NCBI GenBank assembly: GCA_025360085.1
Contig: JANYCW010000040.1
Span: 1 to 43,516 of the forward strand
From: Actinomycetes bacterium
GTDB taxonomy: Bacteria; Actinomycetota; Actinomycetes; Nanopelagicales; Nanopelagicaceae
Direction of reading: 5' to 3'
DNA: 43,516 bases
Part shown: positions 38,332 through 43,516 of the stretch, in pieces
Layout of the letters: the number at the start of each line of letters is the position of its first letter
How positions within the stretch are numbered: the first letter of the stretch is position 1
Program-made: the position numbers and the translations under genes
Notes under the pieces: generated by a model
Seen by the model: only the letters and a program-made list of their open reading frames with translations
Told to the model about the DNA's origin: nothing
Database searches by the model: none

Positions 38332-39497
38332 AGAACAAAGAGTTGGTGGAAAGGTGGTCGGCATCGATACAAAATAACTATGGCGCTCCATCAATCGCCC
38401 TCGTCAAAGGCAAAGGTTTAGTTGTTCATGATGCTGATGGAAAAGAGTATGTAGATTTTCTCGGTGGCATTGCAACAAATATTTTGGGACATGCTCATCC
38501 AGCCATAGTTAAAGCCGTTACTAAACAGATAAGTACCCTTGGACATGTCAGTAATTTTTATGCCCATCCAAATGCTCTCAATTTGGCCGAAAAGTTAAAG
38601 AGTTTCACGGGTGATGCACGCGCAAAGGTATTTTTCGCCCAATCTGGGGCCGAAGCCAATGAAGCTGCCTTCAAACTTTCACGTTTAACGGGTCGATTCC
38701 GTGTAGTTGCTGCCCAAGGCGCATTTCATGGGCGCACTATGGGCGCACTCTCATTAACGGGTCAGCCTTCAAAGCGCGATCCGTTTCTACCTTTGCTCAA
38801 GAGCGTTAAACATGTGCCCTACGCAGATATTGCCGCGATGAACCGTGCAGTTAATAGAAAAACAGCGATGGTAATTATCGAACCGATAATGGGAGAGGCC
38901 GGAGTCATCGTTCCGCCACCAGACTATCTTTGGCAAGTACGCGAAATATGTAATGCAAGCGGTGCGCTTATGGTTCTTGATTGCGTACAGACCGGAATGG
39001 GACGCACAGGGGAGTGGTTTGGTTATGAATACTCTGGCATCACTCCAGATGTCATCACTCTTGCTAAAGGCCTAGGCGGTGGTCTACCCCTAGCAGCGAT
39101 GATTGCATGTGGATCTTCGGCTTCGCTATTTAAACCTGGAGACCACGGCTCAACTTTCGGTGGCAATCCAATAACGACCGCGGCAGGATTAGCGGCGATT
39201 GATTTCATTGAGAAGGCAAATTTATTGGCAGCAGTAAAAGAACATGAAAAGATTTTAAAAGATGGATTAGCATTAATTCCGGGAGTAAAAGAGGTCCGTG
39301 GCGCAGGACTTCTGATTGGAATCGAATTAAATTCAGAAAGTGCGCACAAGGTACAGATCGCTTTACAAGAAAAAGGGATTTTGGTAAATGCACCGACTCC
39401 TACAACGATACGCATAGCCCCCGCGTTGATCGTTACAAAAAAACAGTTAAGTACATTTATTTCAATGTTTAGAATGGTCTTGAACGATGTCCACTAA
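38328..39497 (+). CDS. argD: Acetylornithine aminotransferase
   Basis: PLP enzyme forming N-acetylornithine; class III aminotransferase. 389 residues. Lys247 in TLAKGLGGGLPLAAM binds PLP; DFLGGIATNILGHAHP and SGAEANEAAFKLSR are family blocks, and DCVQTGMGRTGEW is the cofactor region. ATG overlaps the argB stop. The end overlaps argR by 11 bases, whereas argF would stand here in most relatives. Confidence 0.95.
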   Translation: MKNKELVERWSASIQNNYGAPSIALVKGKGLVVHDADGKEYVDFLGGIATNILGHAHPAIVKAVTKQISTLGHVSNFYAHPNALNLAEKLKSFTGDARAKVFFAQSGAEANEAAFKLSRLTGRFRVVAAQGAFHGRTMGALSLTGQPSKRDPFLPLLKSVKHVPYADIAAMNRAVNRKTAMVIIEPIMGEAGVIVPPPDYLWQVREICNASGALMVLDCVQTGMGRTGEWFGYEYSGITPDVITLAKGLGGGLPLAAMIACGSSASLFKPGDHGSTFGGNPITTAAGLAAIDFIEKANLLAAVKEHEKILKDGLALIPGVKEVRGAGLLIGIELNSESAHKVQIALQEKGILVNAPTPTTIRIAPALIVTKKQLSTFISMFRMVLNDVH

Positions 39498-39969
39498 TTC
39501 AACTAGCGTCTTAGCCCGTCGAGCCAAGGCCATTTCACTCATTCAGGCTGGATTGGTTCGTTCGCAGTCAGATTTAGTCGCCCTGCTTAAAAAATCTGGC
39601 TACCTCGTCACGCAAGCAACTGCTAGCCGTGACTTAGAGGAAATTGGCGCCGTACGTGGGCGCACAAATAATGGCGAAACGATCTATCAGATTCAGGGAA
39701 CCGGTGATGATGCACGCGCCCGACTTACATCCATGCCCTCAAAGTTGATTCTCACCGTTGATCACAGTGCCAATTTGGCTGTCATTCACACACCACCGGG
39801 GGCGGCGCAGTTTTTGGCTAGCTCACTCGATCATGCGAATTTGAGCGGGGTCATCGGTACTATCGCTGGCGACGACACGATTATTTTGGTATCCAAGAAA
39901 GCCACGGGCGGCGCCCAATTAGCGAAAGAATTACTGGCATACGCAGCATCTACGGTTGGGAAAAAATAA
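39487..39969 (+). CDS. argR: Arginine repressor ArgR
   Basis: Hexameric arginine-responsive repressor. 160 residues: N-terminal winged helix (about 8-75, SQSDLVALLKKSGYLVTQAT then SRDLEEIGAVRGRT) and a C-terminal arginine-binding oligomerisation domain with GTIAGDDTIILVSK, whose Asp pair binds arginine. It probably acts on the box at 35345-35362, making the operon self-regulating. Starts within the end of argD and is followed directly by argH. Confidence 0.95.
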   Translation: MSTNSTSVLARRAKAISLIQAGLVRSQSDLVALLKKSGYLVTQATASRDLEEIGAVRGRTNNGETIYQIQGTGDDARARLTSMPSKLILTVDHSANLAVIHTPPGAAQFLASSLDHANLSGVIGTIAGDDTIILVSKKATGGAQLAKELLAYAASTVGKK

Positions 39970-41397
39970 ATGGCACTCTGGGGTGGGCGATTTACTGATA
40001 GCTCTGCCGATTCAGCCTTCGCCCTTTCCTGCAGCATTGAATTTGATTGGCGCCTAGCACCTTATGACATCCGTTCATCTCTTGCCCATGTAGCTGTTTT
40101 AGAAAGTAGTGGGTTACTGACCCCAACGGATGCTGGTGCAATTCGCCAGGGACTCAAAGAGTTAGCCGAAGAAGTCAACGCTGGAAAATTTATACCCCAA
40201 GCAAACGATGAAGATGTCCATAGCGCCCTTGAGCGTGGCCTTACCGAAAAGCTAGGGCCACTCGGGGGCGCCCTTCGCGCCGGGCGTTCGCGCAACGACC
40301 AAGTCACCACTGATCTACGTTTATTTTCAATCGATCACATGCTCGAAGTTGGCTCAATGATCACCACTTTACAGAGCGCAATTTTAGAAAAAGCAGCGCA
40401 GTACATCAATGACAGCGCACCTGGCTTTACGCATATTCAACATGCACAGCCTGTTTCTTTTGGCCATGAGTTGGCAAAACATGCACATGCTTTTGCCCGC
40501 GATTTAGATCGCATCAATGATTGGCTTGATAGAACATCGGTTAGCTCTCTTGGCGCCGGCGCACTTGCGGGCTCATCGCTTCCCCTTGACCCGGCATTCA
40601 CGGCCGTCAATTTAGGATTTGCATCCAGCTTTGCAAATAGTATCGATGCCGTGAGCGATCGTGATTACGTCGCCGAAGCTTTATTTATTTTCTCACTCAT
40701 TGGAATCCACCTCTCGCGTATAGGCCAGGAGTGGACGTTGTGGGCATCAACGGAGTTCGCTTGGGCAGAGGTATCTGATGCTTATTCAACGGGATCATCG
40801 ATTATGCCGCAAAAGAAAAATCCAGATATTGCCGAACTCGCGCGGGGAAAATCTGGTCGTTTGCTTGGAAATTTAGTATCTGTTTTAACAATGCTCAAAG
40901 CCCTTCCCTTTGCTTATAACCGAGATCTGCAAGAGGATAAAGAGCCTTTATTCGACAGTATTGACACACTACTTTTACTTCTTCCGGCAGTGGCTGGAAT
41001 GATTGCCACAACCGAGTTTGATCGTGAAAAAATGGCGATGGCTGCACCCCTTGGTTTTACTTTAGCCACTGAGATTGCCGATTATTTAGTGCTCAAAAAG
41101 ATTGCCTTTGCACAGGCGCACGAAGCGGCAGGTTCATGCGTAAAACTCTGTCAGAGCACGAATCGCCAACTGCACGAATTAACCGATAGCGAATTTCTCG
41201 CGATTCACTCAGCTTTAGATCCGGGCGTGCGCATGGTGCTCAGCGTTGAAGGTGCGCTTCATTCGCGCACCACTGCTGGCGGAACTGCGCCGGTTTTAGT
41301 AGCCAAACAAATCGCAGATGCTCTTGCCGCAAATGCAGGGCAAGCGGCGTTAATTACCCGCGCACAGAAGGTTTTTAGGGAGATGATGGCATCATGA
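39970..41397 (+). CDS. argH: Argininosuccinate lyase
   Basis: Splits argininosuccinate to arginine and fumarate. 475 residues. N-terminal WGGRF, HSALERGLTEKLG, GRSRNDQVTTDLRLF, the THIQHAQPVSFGHEL His block and the flexible catalytic loop GSSIMPQKKNPD with Ser276/Ser277. ATG is the codon right after the argR stop; argG, normally placed between them, is absent. The stop overlaps the tyrS start (ATGA). Confidence 0.96.
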   Translation: MALWGGRFTDSSADSAFALSCSIEFDWRLAPYDIRSSLAHVAVLESSGLLTPTDAGAIRQGLKELAEEVNAGKFIPQANDEDVHSALERGLTEKLGPLGGALRAGRSRNDQVTTDLRLFSIDHMLEVGSMITTLQSAILEKAAQYINDSAPGFTHIQHAQPVSFGHELAKHAHAFARDLDRINDWLDRTSVSSLGAGALAGSSLPLDPAFTAVNLGFASSFANSIDAVSDRDYVAEALFIFSLIGIHLSRIGQEWTLWASTEFAWAEVSDAYSTGSSIMPQKKNPDIAELARGKSGRLLGNLVSVLTMLKALPFAYNRDLQEDKEPLFDSIDTLLLLLPAVAGMIATTEFDREKMAMAAPLGFTLATEIADYLVLKKIAFAQAHEAAGSCVKLCQSTNRQLHELTDSEFLAIHSALDPGVRMVLSVEGALHSRTTAGGTAPVLVAKQIADALAANAGQAALITRAQKVFREMMAS

Positions 41398-42659
41398 AAC
41401 TCATTGATGATTTACGGTGGCGGGGTTTGCTTGCCCAATCAACCGATGAAAAAGCGCTCACTCAAGCGCTGGAAAAACCCACCACTGCCTATATCGGCTT
41501 CGATCCAACGGCGGCATCATTGCATGTTGGAAATCTCGTCGTCCTTTTAGTTCTGCGCCGCTTTCAGTTAGCTGGCCATCACCCCATCGCCTTAGTCGGG
41601 GGAGCAACGGGATTAGTCGGGGATCCCAGTGGTCGAAACGATGAGCGCTCACTCAATAGCAGCGATGTCGTAGAGGGATGGGTTACAGGAATCCGTAAAC
41701 AAGTTTCATCATTTCTAGATTTTGATACCACAACAAATCCTGCACTGGTTGTTAACAATCTCGATTGGACTGCGCCACTAACTGCAATTGAATTCCTGCG
41801 CGATATTGGTAAACATTTCTCGGTTAATCAAATGTTAGCTAAAGAATCCGTCGCTGCACGGTTAGAGGCGGGAGGGATTTCTTATACGGAGTTCTCTTAT
41901 CAAGTTCTGCAGTCTTATGATTTCTTAGAACTCTTTCGTCGCCACAACTGCACGCTGCAACTAGGTGGTTCAGATCAATGGGGAAACATTGTTGCCGGCT
42001 TGGATTTAATCCGTCGTGTTGAGCAGGGGAGTGCACATGCACTCACCGTTCCATTATTAGCAAAATCAGATGGCTCTAAATTTGGCAAAACTGCCGGCGG
42101 AAGTATTTGGTTAGATCCCGAGATGACTTCACCGTATGCATTTTTTCAGTTTTGGTTAAACACCGACGATAAAGATGTTATTAATTTTCTTAAAATCTTT
42201 TCTTTTCTATCGCATGCAGAGATCGAAGCGTTAGAAAAAGCACATAGCGAAAATCCTGGGCTGCGCGAAGCCCATCGCGCCCTAGCGCGCGAACTTACAA
42301 CTCTGGTGCACTCACCCGATACAACAACGCGCGTTGAAAACGCAGCGCGCGCACTATTTGGACAGGGTGATTTAAATGAGCTAGATGAAAAAACACTTGG
42401 CTCGGCTTTGGCCCAGCTTCCACGTACAACTATTTCAAAAGATGATGAGATTCCGACGTGGGTAGATCTCCTAGCAGCAACCGGCGTCGTTGAGAGCAAA
42501 TCCGCGGCGCGACGCGTCGTAAAAGATGGTGGCGCATATCTCAATAATGTAAAGATCACGTCAGAGGAGTTTGCACCAGAAAAATCTGCTTTTTTATACG
42601 GCAAATATGCGATATTGCGAAAAGGTAAGCGCGACTTAGCTGCCGTTGAACTCATTTAA
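41394..42659 (+). CDS. tyrS: Tyrosyl-tRNA synthetase
   Basis: Class I synthetase for tRNA-Tyr, bacterial type. 421 residues. HIGH-type HVGN starting at His44, tyrosine-binding SYDFLELFRRHNC and GGSDQWGNIVAG, KMSKS-type KFGKT (229-233), and a C-terminal S4 RNA-binding domain (about 355-415, VDLLAATGVVESKSAARRVV). Following argH is common in Actinobacteria. ATGA overlap with argH; a terminator follows 12 bases after the stop. Confidence 0.97.
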   Translation: MKLIDDLRWRGLLAQSTDEKALTQALEKPTTAYIGFDPTAASLHVGNLVVLLVLRRFQLAGHHPIALVGGATGLVGDPSGRNDERSLNSSDVVEGWVTGIRKQVSSFLDFDTTTNPALVVNNLDWTAPLTAIEFLRDIGKHFSVNQMLAKESVAARLEAGGISYTEFSYQVLQSYDFLELFRRHNCTLQLGGSDQWGNIVAGLDLIRRVEQGSAHALTVPLLAKSDGSKFGKTAGGSIWLDPEMTSPYAFFQFWLNTDDKDVINFLKIFSFLSHAEIEALEKAHSENPGLREAHRALARELTTLVHSPDTTTRVENAARALFGQGDLNELDEKTLGSALAQLPRTTISKDDEIPTWVDLLAATGVVESKSAARRVVKDGGAYLNNVKITSEEFAPEKSAFLYGKYAILRKGKRDLAAVELI

Positions 42660-42666
42660 TCGCCTT

Positions 42667-42692
42667 AAAAGCCTAGCGGGCTAGGTTTTTTT
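42667..42692 (+). terminator. Rho-independent terminator after tyrS
   Basis: CCTAG (42672-42676), loop CGGG, CTAGG (42681-42685), followed by seven T (42686-42692) and preceded by four A. Ends the arg-tyrS unit; the A-run could also stop transcription from the other side. Confidence 0.9.
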
Positions 42693-42730
42693 GATGGTAT
42701 GCAGAAACTTCTACGCGCCTATAACCCGAT

Positions 42731-42759
42731 TTGACCCTTCTGTGAGCGCGGGTTATAGT
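42731..42759 (+). promoter_or_regulatory. rRNA operon promoter
   Basis: TTGACC (42731-42736), 17-base spacer, TATAGT (42754-42759), the best promoter in the window, about 390 bases before 16S. It lies inside a 10-bp inverted repeat (42719-42728 with 42749-42758). Confidence 0.8.
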
Positions 42760-42765
42760 TACGCT

Positions 42766-43148
42766 CTTGCTGTGAAACGGACGATATAGGCCGAACAGAA
42801 GCAATCTTCATCTCTAGTTCATCACAATGGCGAGCGTTTGACCGCGCCCGCGTGTATGGAGTAGTTTTGGGGGTCTGCCCTGAAAAATGGAAGAAATTCT
42901 ATGCTCCAGTGCGCATCCGTACCTTGAGAACTCAACAGCGTGCCATAAGTCAATGCCAATATGTGGCTGTATTTGACATGCTTTAAATAGCGCGAAGTGA
43001 GTGTTTTACACTGGCTTTTGAAAGATACCCACGGCATAAACAAATACTTCAATGAGGTATGACCGTTAAAAGTTATACCCGTTGATTTCCTTTGGTAAAT
43101 AAGACAAAATAAACGTTAGTTTGTTTGTCTGTACGCCAGATAAAACTT
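42766..43148 (+). other. rRNA operon leader (no protein gene)
   Basis: This 383-base stretch before 16S holds no credible gene. CTTGAGAACTCAACAGCGTG (from 42923) matches the antitermination-like segment common in actinobacterial rRNA leaders and contains TTGAG-AA-CTCAA. A small hairpin AGTGT-TTT-ACACT lies at 43000-43012. A longer one, with left arm 43103-43114, loop GTTA and right arm 43119-43129, stands 19 bases before 16S and may belong to processing. The partner sequence for an RNase III stem would lie beyond the window. Confidence 0.6.

Positions 43149-43516
<368 letters not shown>

Noticed and set aside
42973-42978. TTGACA in the rRNA leader as a second promoter
   Set aside because: Nothing resembling a -10 lies 16-18 bases downstream.
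42822-43052. Minus-strand open frame of 76 codons in the rRNA leader
   Set aside because: It overlaps the conserved antitermination-like segment and has no family features; leader RNA explains the region.

Overview
The window is one continuous piece of a streamlined actinobacterial chromosome. Lineage markers are RbpA, WhiA, an InhA-type enoyl reductase, a SufR-led SUF operon with a Rieske ferredoxin, DUF3099, and the order uvrC-rapZ-yvcK-whiA-gap-pgk-tpiA-secG. Base composition is moderate (by eye in the 40s percent GC, not computed) and spacing is very tight: most neighbours overlap by 1-4 bases (ATGA, TAATG) or abut. Low GC plus compaction fits freshwater acI-type Actinobacteria (Nanopelagicales), but that placement is inference; the partial 16S gene at the right end would settle it.

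Layout. 1-6779 (+): uvrB (5' end cut off), uvrA, uvrC, the whole excision-repair nuclease. 6812-9611 (+): rapZ, yvcK, whiA. 9754-13387 (+): gap, pgk, tpiA, secG, rbpA. 13384-18921 (-): ctaA, tkt, tal, pgi, read leftward with overlapping ends. 19003-25281 (+): sufR, sufB, sufD, Rieske ferredoxin, sufC, sufS, sufU, sufT-like. 25306-27177 (+): an ABC exporter. 27157-28133 (-): DUF3099 and SURF1. 28208-29683 (+): fabG and fabI. 29905-35343 (+): infC, rpmI, rplT, an rRNA methyltransferase, pheS, pheT. 35391-42659 (+): argC, argJ, argB, argD, argR, argH, tyrS, ending in a clear terminator. 42719-43516 (+): an rRNA promoter, a structured leader and the first ~370 bases of 16S rRNA.

How the genes work together. 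The left third carries DNA repair, envelope/metabolic control (RapZ, YvcK, WhiA) and lower glycolysis. The reverse block joins heme A synthesis to the non-oxidative pentose phosphate pathway and Pgi. The SUF block makes Fe-S clusters under its own Fe-S sensor. SURF1 and CtaA both serve an aa3-type cytochrome oxidase. The arg block makes ornithine from glutamate and contains ArgH, but lacks argF and argG.

I found no mobile element, CRISPR array, tRNA, phage gene or unknown multi-gene system; almost every gene belongs to a known family. The points most worth a second look are regulatory: infC apparently starting at GTC behind a strong ribosome-binding site and a hairpin-rich leader; eight unit-starting or possibly unit-starting genes with a TANNNT hexamer 6-7 bases before ATG and no ribosome-binding site (predicted leaderless mRNAs); an ARG box over the argC -35; a palindrome over the predicted sufR -10; and a 10-bp inverted repeat framing the rRNA promoter.
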